From NCBI RefSeq assembly GCF_030345335.1, contig NZ_JAPVRC010000003.1, positions 310,001-374,000 on the forward strand: 64,000 nt of DNA, in the 5' to 3' direction. Below the pieces are notes generated by a model. The model had not been told where the DNA came from and did no database searches. It saw nothing but the letters and a program-made list of their open reading frames with translations. Both the position numbers and the translations under genes were made by a program. Below are positions 54,703-64,000 of the stretch, piece after piece (the first letter of the stretch is position 1; the number at the start of each line of letters is the position of its first letter). Origin of the DNA: Halobacillus campisalis (GTDB lineage Bacteria; Bacillota; Bacilli; Bacillales; Halobacillaceae).

Positions 54703-54856
54703 AATGTTGTGCACCTCATTTTTCTATGCTAGCTTCCCTATTCTAACATAGGAAACAACCTCTCTTCCTTCCTCAGCTTTTCAAAATTGTGTCCTTTTGT
54801 TAATAGGTTGCTAGTTTGGTATGATGGGTTCATCACTTAGAACCTAGGAGGCAACC

Positions 54857-55672
54857 ATGCGCACAGATTATCACGTTCATATGGCAGAAACCGGCGATTT
54901 ATCCGTCGACTATCTACGTACTTACATCGACAAAGCAAAGCAGGAAGGCATTCAGGAACTAGGAATTTCAGAACACGCTTATTTTTTCCAGGAGACGAAG
55001 GATATTCTTTCCAATCCATGGGTGGAAAACCGCCGAACGCTGGATTTTAAAACGTATCAGAACATGTTTGACGAAGCGAATGAAGCGGGCCTCCCGATTA
55101 AAATGGGCATTGAAATGGACTACACCCCCGGCAGAGAAGCAGAAATGAAAGCCTTTATTGATGCTCATCCGTTTGACTATGTTATCGGATCTGTCCACTG
55201 GATCAATGATTGGGGCATCGATTTAGCTATCTATCGCGAGGAATATGAAAATCGTGACCTTCACGAAGTGTACCGTCAGTACTTTGATCGGATTGTAACA
55301 CTTGCTGAATCAGGACTCTTTGATTTCGTCGGCCATATCGATGTCATTAAAGTTTTCGGCTACAAGCCGGATGATCGTGAATTTCTACGTGAACAATACG
55401 AACGTGCGGCAGACGCTTTAGCCAAAACGGGCACGTGCATTGAAATCAGTACGGCAGGGCTGAGAAAACCAGTCGGAGAAATGTATCCAGACCCTGAATT
55501 GTTACGTATTTGTAAGGAAAAAGGCATCGGCATCGTACTTTGTTCCGATGCACATAAGCCTGACCATATCGGCTACGCCTACGATGAAGCGATCGAACTT
55601 GCGCGTTCTGTCGGATATGATGAAGTTCATGTCTTTACGCAGCGAGAAGCGCACGTCGAGAAAATCGACTAG
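54857..55672 (+). CDS. PHP-domain histidinol-phosphatase family protein
   Basis: 271 residues; TAGGAGG precedes ATG 54857. The PHP metal sites are MRTDYHVHMAETGD, ISEHAYF, GIEMDYTPG, IGSVHWINDWGID, VGHIDVIKVFG and VLCSDAHKPDHIGYAY. This is the HisJ/HisK-type histidinol-phosphatase family, which completes histidine synthesis in B. subtilis. No other his gene is present, so the substrate should be treated as likely rather than certain. It is divergent from yybS and ends at a strong terminator. Confidence 0.85.
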   Translation: MRTDYHVHMAETGDLSVDYLRTYIDKAKQEGIQELGISEHAYFFQETKDILSNPWVENRRTLDFKTYQNMFDEANEAGLPIKMGIEMDYTPGREAEMKAFIDAHPFDYVIGSVHWINDWGIDLAIYREEYENRDLHEVYRQYFDRIVTLAESGLFDFVGHIDVIKVFGYKPDDREFLREQYERAADALAKTGTCIEISTAGLRKPVGEMYPDPELLRICKEKGIGIVLCSDAHKPDHIGYAYDEAIELARSVGYDEVHVFTQREAHVEKID

Positions 55673-55688
55673 TCTTCGCTGAAACTTT

Positions 55689-55729
55689 AAAAACCCGCGT
55701 CTCCTTTTCATATGGAGACGCGGGTTTTT
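55689..55729. terminator. Terminator between the PHP gene and the AbgT gene
   Basis: AAAACCCGCGTCTCC and GGAGACGCGGGTTTTT, flanked by A and T tracts, between convergent genes. Confidence 0.85.
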
Positions 55730-55749
55730 CACATTCTATGCGGGGCATT

Positions 55750-57267
55750 TTAATACGTGATCGGCGCTCCTGGTCCTACAGGAAGTCCGAGTAAACTCCA
55801 TATGGATAATAAAATCAGCCAGCCTACTAAGAAGGCCGCCGCATATGGAATCATCATAGCAATCAGTGTACCTATGCCCAAGTTTTTATTATAACGCTGC
55901 GCAAAGGCGATCACGACAGGAAAATAGAGAAGTAATGGCGTGATCATATTCGTGACAGAATCCCCGATCCGATAAAGCAAGGTCGTAAATTCAGGGGAGT
56001 ACCCTAAGTTCATCATAATTGGTACAAATACCGGAGCTAAAATTGTCCATTTAGCTGAAGAACTGCCAATAAAGAAGTTGATCAGCATCGTCAAACCTAA
56101 AAACGTCAGGATTAAACTGATGCCGTCAAACCCTGTACTATTCAAGAAATCCGCTCCGCGAAAAGCGATCACCGTTCCGAGGTTCGTTTCGCCAAAGTAA
56201 GCGATGAACTGTCCTGCGGTAAACGCGAGGGCAATGTATCCTCCCATCGCTGCCATCGTTTTTCCAAGCAGACGGGTCAAATCTTTATCGTTTTTGATTT
56301 CATTCACTACGATTCCATAAATGAGACCGGGAACGAGGAATAAAATAAATATGACGAATACGAGTGCATTGAAGAACGGAGATTCAATATATGCACCGTC
56401 ACCTCTTAATGGTCCAAAGGATAAATAGGCCATAAGAGCGAAAGTGAGGAGGAAACCGATTCCCGCAAGACGCATCCCTTTTTTCTCCTGGGAGGTCAAC
56501 TCTTCAATATCTCCTTCTTCTTCGCCTTCATATTTTCCTAACCGCGGCTCGACTATTTTCTCAGTTACCCATGTGCCTATGAACGTAATAAGCAAAACGG
56601 AGGCTGCAGCAAAGAAGTAGTTCATCGTTACCGTTATAGTATCTGCATAACCTGAATCTATCGTACGTGCCGCTTCAGCCGTCAACTCCTGCAAGATCGC
56701 ATCCGTGGAAGTAAGAGCTAAATTGGCTCCAAACCCGCCGGAGACACCGGCGAAAGCTGCGGCCAGTCCAGCTAATGGGTGGCGTCCAAGCCCTAGAAAG
56801 AGCACCGCTCCTAACGGAGGCAGAACGACGTACCCTGCGTTTACAGCGACACTGGACATTACCCCTGCAAACACGAGTGCTGCTGTTAAAAGACGATTTG
56901 GAAAGGAAAATACGATGCTTTTTAATGAGGCATTGATCAATCCTGTCTGCTCAGCTAATCCAATCCCAAGCATCGTCACTAGGACAGCCCCTAAAGGTGC
57001 GAATCCTATGAAATTATCTACGGCACTCGTAAATATATATTCGAGTCCGCTCTTACTGAATAGGTTCTTGACCTCCACCACTTCATCCGTTGTCGGATTC
57101 GTCACGGAGACGCCAGAGAATATTCCAGATAATATAATAATAATGAAAGCTAGACATGCGAAAAGTAATAAGGGGGAAGGAAGTTTATTCCCCAACCATT
57201 CAATTCCGTCCAACGCCCGAAATAATAAACGTCGAGGCTTAGAAACTTTCTCTGTATGCTGTGCCAT
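55750..57267 (-). CDS. AbgT-family transporter
   Basis: 505 residues from ATG 57267, behind AAAGGAGTG. About eleven membrane segments. Family-like stretches include ALDGIEWLGNKLPSPLLLF at the start, VLVTMLGIGLAEQTGLINA, LPPLGAVLFLGLGRHPLAGL, FIGSSSAKWTILAPVFVPIM and YRIGDSVTNMITPLLLYFPV. AbgT carriers import p-aminobenzoyl-glutamate or export sulfonamides, using proton or sodium gradients. It is monocistronic. The substrate cannot be told from sequence. Confidence 0.9.
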   Translation of the reverse strand: MAQHTEKVSKPRRLLFRALDGIEWLGNKLPSPLLLFACLAFIIIILSGIFSGVSVTNPTTDEVVEVKNLFSKSGLEYIFTSAVDNFIGFAPLGAVLVTMLGIGLAEQTGLINASLKSIVFSFPNRLLTAALVFAGVMSSVAVNAGYVVLPPLGAVLFLGLGRHPLAGLAAAFAGVSGGFGANLALTSTDAILQELTAEAARTIDSGYADTITVTMNYFFAAASVLLITFIGTWVTEKIVEPRLGKYEGEEEGDIEELTSQEKKGMRLAGIGFLLTFALMAYLSFGPLRGDGAYIESPFFNALVFVIFILFLVPGLIYGIVVNEIKNDKDLTRLLGKTMAAMGGYIALAFTAGQFIAYFGETNLGTVIAFRGADFLNSTGFDGISLILTFLGLTMLINFFIGSSSAKWTILAPVFVPIMMNLGYSPEFTTLLYRIGDSVTNMITPLLLYFPVVIAFAQRYNKNLGIGTLIAMMIPYAAAFLVGWLILLSIWSLLGLPVGPGAPITY

Positions 57268-57588
57268 TTCCACACTCCTTTTAATGTCGATACGATTAAT
57301 CAGAATTAAACTTATCAGCCTTCCTGTAGGATGTCAAAGGTTACGTTTGCCATACAAAAAGACAGGGTTCAGCCTCCTGCCTTAGCCTTCTATTCCTTTT
57401 GATTTGGAGATGCAGGATTTTTTGGTGCTGGTGAGACTTGTGTTGATTAAGCCCATTTTCATTAACTAAAGAGGCAGGCCTACTCATAACCGCATAGCTG
57501 GTTCCGACCCTTGTTCAAGAAATGCGCCCTTATCTTAAAAGCTCAGATTCACGATGTTCTAGCTGTTTCCGTCACAAAAATAGAGCTT
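57268..57588. other. Upstream region of the AbgT gene
   Basis: No gene, strong terminator or known operator is seen; the sequence is unstructured up to repeat copy 5. Confidence 0.4.
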
Positions 57589-57709
57589 GAAGGTCCGGGA
57601 AATCACTCGCTTTCCATGGGCGTACGGTGAGCTTCCTTGGGCTGACGCCCTCCGGGATCTCACCATGTACTGTTCTCCCATAGGAGTCTCGCAATTTCCC
57701 GGACCTTCT
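57589..57709. repeat. Structured repeat copy 5 (pair III, forward)
   Basis: 15-bp perfect ends GAAGGTCCGGGAAAT and ATTTCCCGGACCTTC. The core CTCGCTTTCCATGGG ... GGTGAGC ... GGGATCTCACC ... CCCATAGGAGTCTCGC is in the same orientation as copies 1 and 3. Confidence 0.75.
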
Positions 57710-57880
57710 TGCGTTTGTTAGGATCACTGAAACATCTGATAAAGTACTTTGAGCTAAGCACAGTTCTTTTTGAGTGGGAACTGTGCAGAATATCATTTTT
57801 AGTTAAGAGAGTGGTTCGATGTCTACTTAAAAAACTCGTTAGTTACTAAGCGCTCTAGCTGATATACGAGTTTTAGATGA
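57710..57880. other. Spacer between repeat copies 5 and 6 with a hairpin
   Basis: GCACAGTTC and GGAACTGTGC form a stem near 57756-57784. No open frame with a ribosome site is present. Confidence 0.4.
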
Positions 57881-57904
57881 AAGCTCGAAAGTCTTTTCTA
57901 TTCC

Positions 57905-58087
57905 AATGCCAAGAAGTTCGTTCTTTCTATTTCGCAATGGGGTGGTTGGGAAGCTGCGAGACTCCCGTGGGAGAAGGAGGTAGGCGAGATCCCACAGGGC
58001 TTTAGCCCGAGGAAGCTCGCCAGTTCCCCCACAGGAAAGCGAGTAGCTTCCCAACCACCCCTGACTCTCAATACGGCAACGAACCCA
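57905..58087. repeat. Structured repeat copy 6 (pair III, reverse)
   Basis: Nearly identical to copy 2 across GGGGTGGTTGGGAAGCT ... AGCTTCCCAACCACCCC, with an AGTTCG start and a CGAACCC end. It is reverse to copy 5. Confidence 0.75.
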
Positions 58088-58187
58088 GGCTATCTCGAAA
58101 CCAAGTCTTCCTCTATCCTGCTAGTTTGTTTAAATACAAACTTACACATTCTCTATACCAGAACAATTAATAGAAACAATTATCCTC

Positions 58188-58226
58188 AAAAAAAGCCCGG
58201 CAAATGGTTAAACCATCTGCCGGGCG
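58188..58226 (-). terminator. Terminator of the serA operon
   Basis: GCCCGGCAAATGGTT-aa-ACCATCTGCCGGGC (one mismatch) followed on the minus strand by TTTTTTT. Confidence 0.85.
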
Positions 58227-58233
58227 CTTCTCA

Positions 58234-59817
58234 TTATAAAGTTAAACATTGCACTTGATTAATATCGGTTACTCCAGAAAGCTTCTCCTGACAATCTTCA
58301 TCCACGGCCTTATCCACCGTCAGCACCATAACTGCGTCTCCACCCTGGATGGCACGGCCCACCTGCATGGTCGCAATGTTGACGTGATGTTCAGCGAGCA
58401 GGCTTCCGACTCGTCCAATCGCACCGGGCTGGTCTTTATGGTGAATGACGATTAAATGACCATCTGGTACAACGTCGATGGAATAGTCATCGAGCTTCAC
58501 GATTCGCGCACCCAGCCCATTGAGCAGCGTACCTGAAATCGTGCGTTTTTCCTTATCGGTTTCAATTTCAATCGTCACAAGGTTCGTAAACCCTTTAGTC
58601 GACGTCGACTTTTGCTCATTCACAACAATGCCTTTATCCGAAGCGGTCTTATAAGCATTGACGTCATTGACACGGTCACCGATGTAACGCTTTAAAATCC
58701 CTTTAACAGAGATTCGCGTAAGAGGCGTCGTATCTACGTCCAGCAAATCGCCAGAATAATAGACCGTCAGCTTCTCAAGCGCTCCTTCTGTCACATTAGA
58801 TAGGAAGCTTCCGAGTTTCTCAGAAAGCACAAAATAAGGAGCCAGTTTTTCCATCATTTCCGCCGATACGGACGGCATGTTCACAGGATGCTTCACAGAT
58901 CCTCCACGCAATAAATCCATGACATCAAGGCTTACGTCCGTGGCCACATTTTCCTGTGCCTCGACCGTACTTGCGCCTAAATGTGGAGTCGCGATGACTT
59001 CTTCAAGCGAAAGTAACGGGTGATCGATCGCCGGCTCCTCTTCAAATACATCAAGAGCGGCCCCTGCGATTTTCCCTTTTTCTATCGCTTCGTACAAAGC
59101 GTCCTCTTCGATGATTCCTCCGCGTGCGCAGTTCAGGATACGTGCGCCGGGCTTCATCAATTGAAGAGTATCTTTATTGATCAAATGTTTCGTTTTTTCC
59201 ATTAATGGGGTGTGAACGGTAAGAAAGTCCGCCTGCTGGAGAACTTCTTCCAACGTGCCGTACTGAACGCCCGCTTTATCTGCTTTTTCTTGTGTTAAAA
59301 ATGGATCAAAAGCAATGACGTTCATCCGGTGTCCTTTCGCACGGTGGGCTACCTCGCGTCCGATACGACCGAACCCGACGATGCCGAGGGTTTTATTCTT
59401 CAGTTCGACACCGACAAACTTCTTTCGCTCCCAGCGATTCTGTTTCAGCTGGTGATAAGCTTGTGGAATATTACGAGCCAGTGACATGAGCATGGCCATC
59501 GTGTGCTCAGCCGTGGAGATCGTATTCCCGTCCGGAGCATTCACAACGACGATTCCATGATCGGTAGCTGCATCTAAATCGATATTATCGACACCGACAC
59601 CTGCGCGTCCAATTACTTTAAGATTCGGGGCGTGTTCGATCACTTCACGAGTGACTTGCGTTTGGCTTCGTACGATCAGTGCTTCGCTCGTGCTGATTTC
59701 TTTTAACAGTTCGTCATAGGATAAAGAGCTTTCCATGACAGCTTCAATGTCGGAAGCCTCCAATAACGGACGAATTCCATCTTCGCTTAACGGATCACTT
59801 ATTAGTACACGATACAT
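58234..59817 (-). CDS. serA: D-3-phosphoglycerate dehydrogenase
   Basis: 527 residues, the long form. The D-2-hydroxyacid dehydrogenase core has the NAD turn [17 protein letters not shown] near 145, the catalytic Arg in [13 protein letters not shown], the Glu, and the His in [15 protein letters not shown]. An intervening domain and a C-terminal ACT domain ([20 protein letters not shown]) allow serine feedback. It starts directly at the stop of the aminotransferase gene (TAAATG), so the two are co-translated. Confidence 0.96.
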   Translation of the reverse strand: MYRVLISDPLSEDGIRPLLEASDIEAVMESSLSYDELLKEISTSEALIVRSQTQVTREVIEHAPNLKVIGRAGVGVDNIDLDAATDHGIVVVNAPDGNTISTAEHTMAMLMSLARNIPQAYHQLKQNRWERKKFVGVELKNKTLGIVGFGRIGREVAHRAKGHRMNVIAFDPFLTQEKADKAGVQYGTLEEVLQQADFLTVHTPLMEKTKHLINKDTLQLMKPGARILNCARGGIIEEDALYEAIEKGKIAGAALDVFEEEPAIDHPLLSLEEVIATPHLGASTVEAQENVATDVSLDVMDLLRGGSVKHPVNMPSVSAEMMEKLAPYFVLSEKLGSFLSNVTEGALEKLTVYYSGDLLDVDTTPLTRISVKGILKRYIGDRVNDVNAYKTASDKGIVVNEQKSTSTKGFTNLVTIEIETDKEKRTISGTLLNGLGARIVKLDDYSIDVVPDGHLIVIHHKDQPGAIGRVGSLLAEHHVNIATMQVGRAIQGGDAVMVLTVDKAVDEDCQEKLSGVTDINQVQCLTL

Positions 59818-60981
59818 TTAGTCCAACTCCCTCGTTGCTTGTAAATAGGCTTCCTGTGCAGCGGCCGTCCCTGCACCTTGTTCGAAATCATGGCCGAGAC
59901 GTTTTAAGACGACTTCAATAATGCTTATATATTGTAAAACGTTTGTTGGACGTGAGTATCCCATATGACCGACACGGAAAATTTCACCTTTAAGATGCCC
60001 CTGCCCGCCGGCAGTCATTAAGCCGAATTCTTCGTTGGCGATTTTTCTGAACTGTTCCGCTTTAAATGTTTGCGGGCGCACCGATGTGACGGTGGAAGAA
60101 GCATCTTCTTCGGAAACGAGTAAAGGAACATTTAACGCTCGAAAAGCTGCACGAGTCATCTCCTTCATGATCTGGTGGCGTTCATGTACCTTATCCAACC
60201 CTTCCTCTTCTATAAGGCTCAGGACTTCCTGAAGACCGAATAACAAGGATAAAGCCGGTGTGAAAGGAGTTTGCCCGGAATCAAGACTTTTCTTATAAGT
60301 TCGCAGGTCTAAATAAAAACGCGGTCTTGTATTCTCGTGGATCACACTCCACGCCTGCTCACTGACAGCTGCAAACGCCAATCCTGCAGGAAGCATCATC
60401 GCTTTTTGGGATCCTGAGATTAAGAGATCGATTCCAGACCCATCCATGTCCAGAGCAGCACCGCCCATGGAGGACACTCCATCCACGATGACAAGAGCTT
60501 CGCTTACTTCATGTACACGCTCGGCAATTTCTTCTACAGGATGCATGACACCGGTTGATGTTTCACAATGAGTGACAAATACAGCTTTTACGTTCGGGTT
60601 GGCCTGGAGCTGCTCTTCAATTGCCGCCACTTGGACAGCATTTCCCCACTCTACATCTATACGATGCACATTGAGTTCATACGTATTACATATTTTTGCA
60701 AAACGCTCTCCAAATGCTCCGGCAACTACTACAATAACTTCGTCTCCGGCTGATGTTGTATTAACTACGGCCGCTTCCAATGCTGAGGTTCCGCTGCTGG
60801 AAAGCACCAGCACATCCCCTGTAGTACCAAAAATTGGTTTCAATCTTGGAGCAAGATCCTCCATCAGTGCTTTACATTTCTGACCTCTATGGCCGATCAT
60901 CGGCTGACTCATCGCCCGATCCACACTTGGCGGAATAGGCGTCGGTCCTGGTATTTGCAATATCTCCCACTCACGATTCAT
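59818..60981 (-). CDS. Class V aminotransferase (alanine-glyoxylate/serine type)
   Basis: 387 residues. The opening LQIPGPTPIPPSVDRAMSQP, IGHRG, SSSGTSALEAAVVN and the PLP Lys in LLISGSQKAMMLPAG define the alanine-glyoxylate/serine-pyruvate aminotransferase group (PucG-like). With serA directly downstream and in the same transcript, it probably supplies the transamination step of serine synthesis (phosphohydroxypyruvate to phosphoserine) or links glyoxylate, serine and glycine. No serC homologue is in the window. A promoter with TTGACA (61077-61082) and TAGGAT lies upstream. Confidence 0.85.
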   Translation of the reverse strand: MNREWEILQIPGPTPIPPSVDRAMSQPMIGHRGQKCKALMEDLAPRLKPIFGTTGDVLVLSSSGTSALEAAVVNTTSAGDEVIVVVAGAFGERFAKICNTYELNVHRIDVEWGNAVQVAAIEEQLQANPNVKAVFVTHCETSTGVMHPVEEIAERVHEVSEALVIVDGVSSMGGAALDMDGSGIDLLISGSQKAMMLPAGLAFAAVSEQAWSVIHENTRPRFYLDLRTYKKSLDSGQTPFTPALSLLFGLQEVLSLIEEEGLDKVHERHQIMKEMTRAAFRALNVPLLVSEEDASSTVTSVRPQTFKAEQFRKIANEEFGLMTAGGQGHLKGEIFRVGHMGYSRPTNVLQYISIIEVVLKRLGHDFEQGAGTAAAQEAYLQATRELD

Positions 60982-61054
60982 CGCTAACTGTCCCTCCTGT
61001 ACATGCTACGCGTACAAATCATTTTATACGGTAGAAATGAATTGATATTCCTTT

Positions 61055-61082
61055 ATCCTATCAAATGAACTGTCATTGTCAA
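61055..61082 (-). promoter_or_regulatory. Promoter of the aminotransferase-serA operon
   Basis: On the minus strand, TTGACA (61077-61082), a 16-bp spacer and TAGGAT (61055-61060), 74 bases from the start codon. No T-box or other riboswitch is seen in the leader. Confidence 0.5.
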
Positions 61083-61217
61083 TCTTATTGAAAGGTTCTG
61101 AATAAAACGTTTTTTTCTTTTTTTTCTATTTGGTAAATGCTGATAATTAACAGTATTTTCGGTATAATTTGAAAGGTATTTATTTTTTGAAAATTTAAAC
61201 ATTTGGGGGAGATTGTA

Positions 61218-62894
61218 TTGAAGAAACACAAGAGCCTTTGGCTTATGTTCGTCTTGATGCTGTCATTATTCCTTGCCGCGTGCAGCGGTGACGACAGCGC
61301 ATCTGACGAATCGGATGGAGCGGACGGCGAAGGGGATGGATCTGACAGCAGTGCCGAACAGGAAATCACCGTAACGGCGAAAAGTGAAATATCCAGTATG
61401 GATCCTTCATTAATTACAGATACAGTTGGTTTCCAATGGGCTGGAGAGACATTAGAAGGCCTCTATCGATTGGATGAAGAAGGGAATCTATCACCAGGTA
61501 TCGCTGAAGACAGTTCCGTAAGTGAAGATGGAATGACGTGGACCTTTAATCTGAGAGAAGACGCCGAATGGTCAAACGGCGATCCTGTAACGGCTGATGA
61601 TTTTGTTTATGCGTGGCAGCGTGCAGTGAATCCGGATACTGGTTCTGAATACGGTCCCTATTTCCTTGGCGGGATCATAGAAAATGCCCAGGCCATCGCT
61701 GACGGTGAAGCAGAACTGGACGAGCTTGGCGCAACGGCAGTGGATGATCATACATTAGAAGTGAATTTAGAGCAGCCCGTACCATACTTTGAATCTATGA
61801 CGGTATTTGTTACATTCATGCCTTTAAACGAAAGCTTTGTTGAAGAGCATGGGGACAAATTCGGTACAGAAGCTGAATATACCTTATCTAACGGACCTTT
61901 TGAAATGACTTCATGGGATCACAGTGAAGGCTGGACCGTTGAGAAAAATGATACGTACTGGGATGCAGACACTGTACAATTAGATGCAGTAAACGCCCAG
62001 GTCATCAAAGAAATTTCAACAGGGGTCAACCTATATGAATCTGGCGAGCTCGATCAAACAGAATTGAACGCTGAATTTGTTGACGAGTACTCAACAACTG
62101 AAGACTTTAACGTCGCAGAAAAACCTTACTTGTATTTCTTCAAATTTAACCAGGAAGCAAATGAAGCTCTGGCTAACGTTGATGCACGTAAAGCCATTTC
62201 AATGGCGATTGACCGTCAAGGACTTGTAGACGTGATCTTAAATGATGGTTCTGTAGCTGCCGAAGGTTATGTCCCATCCAATTTCGTCAACATGCCGGAC
62301 AGTGACGAAGATTTCCGCGATGCTCAAGGTCCGCTTGTGGAACATAACGTAGAGAAGGCTCAAGAGCACTGGAACGCTGCACTAGAAGAACTAGGTACAG
62401 ATTCAGTGGAAATAGAGCTTCTTGGTGATGATACAGGAACATCCAGTAACGTGCTGGCTTATTACAAAAACCAGCTCCAAGAAAACCTGGAAGGTCTGAC
62501 GATCAACGTGCTTGAGGTTCCATTCAACGAACGTGTCGAGCGTGACCAAAACTCAGAATTTGAGATTGAGGCCGCGACATGGGGACCAGACTACGTGGAC
62601 CCGAACACTTACTTGAACATGTATCTTGAAGGCGGACAAAACAATAACATGAACTATGTGAACGAAGAATACGACGCTCTTATTGAACAAGCCAATGGCG
62701 AATACGCTCAGGATCCTGATCAGCGTTTCGAAGCGTTCCTTGAAGCTGAGCGAATCCTTTTAGAAGAAGATGCAGCGGTCGCTCCGATGTATCAAGACTC
62801 TAAGGCTCAGCTATTCAGACCTTCGATCAAAGGCGTATTTACGACAGCTACTGGTCCTGAACTTGAATTCAAATGGGCTTATGTAGAGGAATAA
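61218..62894 (+). CDS. Oligopeptide-binding lipoprotein (OppA/DppE type)
   Basis: 558 residues from TTG 61218; GGGGGAG lies six bases upstream. A lipoprotein signal (LWLMFVLMLSLFLAAC) is followed by a very acidic linker rich in Asp, Ser and Gly, then the SBP family 5 fold: SMDPSLITDTVGFQ, LSPGIAEDSSVSEDGMTWTF, NGDPVTADDFVYAWQRAVNP and VDARKAISMAIDRQGLVDVI. It captures peptides for an ABC importer, but no permease or ATPase genes adjoin it, so it is an orphan binding protein. Confidence 0.92.
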   Translation: MKKHKSLWLMFVLMLSLFLAACSGDDSASDESDGADGEGDGSDSSAEQEITVTAKSEISSMDPSLITDTVGFQWAGETLEGLYRLDEEGNLSPGIAEDSSVSEDGMTWTFNLREDAEWSNGDPVTADDFVYAWQRAVNPDTGSEYGPYFLGGIIENAQAIADGEAELDELGATAVDDHTLEVNLEQPVPYFESMTVFVTFMPLNESFVEEHGDKFGTEAEYTLSNGPFEMTSWDHSEGWTVEKNDTYWDADTVQLDAVNAQVIKEISTGVNLYESGELDQTELNAEFVDEYSTTEDFNVAEKPYLYFFKFNQEANEALANVDARKAISMAIDRQGLVDVILNDGSVAAEGYVPSNFVNMPDSDEDFRDAQGPLVEHNVEKAQEHWNAALEELGTDSVEIELLGDDTGTSSNVLAYYKNQLQENLEGLTINVLEVPFNERVERDQNSEFEIEAATWGPDYVDPNTYLNMYLEGGQNNNMNYVNEEYDALIEQANGEYAQDPDQRFEAFLEAERILLEEDAAVAPMYQDSKAQLFRPSIKGVFTTATGPELEFKWAYVEE

Positions 62895-62898
62895 ACAA

Positions 62899-62937
62899 AA
62901 AGAACCAGCAGCGCTGCGGCGCGGCTGGTTCTTTTTT
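62899..62937. terminator. Terminator between the oppA-like gene and hmp
   Basis: AAGAACCAGC and GCTGGTTCTTTTTT around a GC-rich loop; it overlaps the hmp stop codon and serves both genes. Confidence 0.8.
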
Positions 62938-64000
62938 ATTGCAAGCTTAACTCTGGACCGAAGAATTCATAATGGATTTGCTCGTCAGGGACTCCCCATT
63001 CTTTCAAGGAACTATGGACTTCCCGCATGAAGCCTTCAGGGCCGCAGAAATAGAATTCCGCATCGTAAGGAACGACCGATTTCAGCCATGGCAGATCGAT
63101 GCGCCCTTCCCTGTCATATGCGCTATCTTCGGCGCCGGGCGTACTATATACGACCTTAGCCTGGACAGAAGGTGATTCTTTCACAAAATCAGCTACTTCT
63201 TCCTTAAAAGCGTGGACTTCCTGATTGTGGGCAGCATGAACAAAGTAAACGTCACGATCGTGATTTTGGTGAACCATACGATTCAGCATGCTCATCATCG
63301 GCGTCAGTCCGACACCTCCACTAATCAATACGAGCGGCTCATGATTCTCCTCATTCAAGTAAAAATCACCCGCAGGAGCTGTGATCGGCAGTACAGCACC
63401 TTCTTCCAACTGATCATGCAAATAGCTGGAGACTACTCCATCAGGTCGTTCCGGACCCCCTTCTTCTCTTTTCACACTGATTCGATAATATCCCTTACCA
63501 GGTGCATCGGATAAGCTATACTGGCGTAAATGGGTATATTCACTGTGCGGCATATTGATTTGAACCGTAATATATTGACCCGGGTGGTATGATGTAATCT
63601 TCTTCCCATCTTCAGGCTCTAAGTAGAAAGAGGTAATCACGGCGCTTTCTTTCACTTTTTTAGCTATTTTAAAGTTACGATAACCGCTCCACCCTCCATC
63701 CTGGGCGACCGCCTGCTCATATTTCTTTTCTTCTACCTGGATAAAAGCATGTGCGATCGCTCCATAAGCTTCCTCCCAGGCTTGCATAATATCATCCGTT
63801 GCAGCATCCCCGAGTACTTCTTTTATGGCAATTAATAAGTATTTTCCCACGATCGGGTAATGTTCTGGCTTCACTTGTAAGCTTCGGTGTTTTTCAGCAA
63901 TTTGATTGACGGTCGGTAATATGGCGGATAAGTCATCGATATGCTGTGCAGCTGCATACACAGCATTGGCGAGCGCTCTTGGCTGACGCCCCGCTTTTTG
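62936..64000 (-). CDS. hmp: Flavohemoglobin (nitric oxide dioxygenase), partial
   Basis: The gene runs off the right edge; about 354 codons are visible and the first about 50 are missing. The globin part has the proximal heme His in [18 protein letters not shown]. The FAD domain ([33 protein letters not shown]) and NAD domain ([32 protein letters not shown]) follow. Hmp converts NO to nitrate with oxygen and NAD(P)H. The reading frame upstream of the first visible Met ([19 protein letters not shown]) is typical Hmp and confirms that it continues past the window. Confidence 0.95.
   Translation of the reverse strand, partial: QKAGRQPRALANAVYAAAQHIDDLSAILPTVNQIAEKHRSLQVKPEHYPIVGKYLLIAIKEVLGDAATDDIMQAWEEAYGAIAHAFIQVEEKKYEQAVAQDGGWSGYRNFKIAKKVKESAVITSFYLEPEDGKKITSYHPGQYITVQINMPHSEYTHLRQYSLSDAPGKGYYRISVKREEGGPERPDGVVSSYLHDQLEEGAVLPITAPAGDFYLNEENHEPLVLISGGVGLTPMMSMLNRMVHQNHDRDVYFVHAAHNQEVHAFKEEVADFVKESPSVQAKVVYSTPGAEDSAYDREGRIDLPWLKSVVPYDAEFYFCGPEGFMREVHSSLKEWGVPDEQIHYEFFGPELSLQ

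Noticed and set aside
61085-61369. Minus-strand 94-codon frame at the start of the oppA-like gene
   Set aside because: Antisense to the lipoprotein signal region; Ser-rich shadow of Asp/Ser codons with no ribosome site.

Overview
The window looks like a chromosome segment of a low-GC, probably halophilic or halotolerant Bacillaceae (Halobacillus-like). This rests on gene content and order and on acidic exported proteins; no 16S gene is present. Read on the minus strand from about 54.7 kb leftward, the order yybS-gdpP-rplI-dnaB / purA / tRNA-Asp, tRNA-Phe / walR-walK-walH-walI-walJ-htrC / rlmH matches the block left of oriC in Bacillus subtilis. The origin should therefore lie beyond the right edge, with these genes on the leading strand.

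Region by region. (1) 1-26.8 kb is accessory DNA. It holds a degenerate ABC-ATPase/LytTR protein cut by the left edge, phage-type and unknown genes, a helicase-nuclease, a catabolic operon (Zn alcohol dehydrogenase, BCCT transporter, formaldehyde-activating-enzyme homologue, aldehyde dehydrogenase) with a divergent IclR regulator, and a two-gene cassette with an ImmA/IrrE-type metallopeptidase. It also holds relics of a conjugative element, an Alw26I/Eco31I/Esp3I-type restriction system with a fused m6A plus circularly permuted m5C methyltransferase, an XRE regulator with tandem operators, and several pseudogenes. (2) 26.9-37.4 kb has rlmH, a lipoprotein, two tandem SRPBCC proteins, asnB, a Rex-type NADH oxidase gene, a threonine aldolase and a dense DnaA-box cluster. 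(3) 36-47 kb is the WalRK operon with htrC, an M23/G5 peptidase, two tRNAs, a LOG protein and purA. (4) 47.4-57.3 kb has a DeoR/HAD pair, the dnaB-rplI-gdpP-yybS operon, a PHP phosphatase and an AbgT transporter. (5) 58.2-64 kb has serA with a class V aminotransferase, an oligopeptide-binding lipoprotein and flavohemoglobin cut by the right edge.

Non-coding structure is rich. There are six copies of an approximately 165-bp structured repeat, arranged as three inverted pairs, and a duplicated 5' half of tRNA-Phe. Clear operators include Rex boxes at the NADH oxidase, PurBoxes at purA, tandem GTTC-N7-GAAC sites plus a cre at the catabolic operon, ACAAG-N3-CTTGT sites at the XRE gene and a 10-bp-phased ACTTA array before the DeoR gene. 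The IclR gene looks leaderless.

The best candidates for undescribed biology are the BCCT/Fae-like operon, the Cys-rich/ImmA cassette, the helicase-nuclease, the DnaA-box cluster and the paired repeats. Every identification comes from reading the sequence and recalling families; no database search was run.
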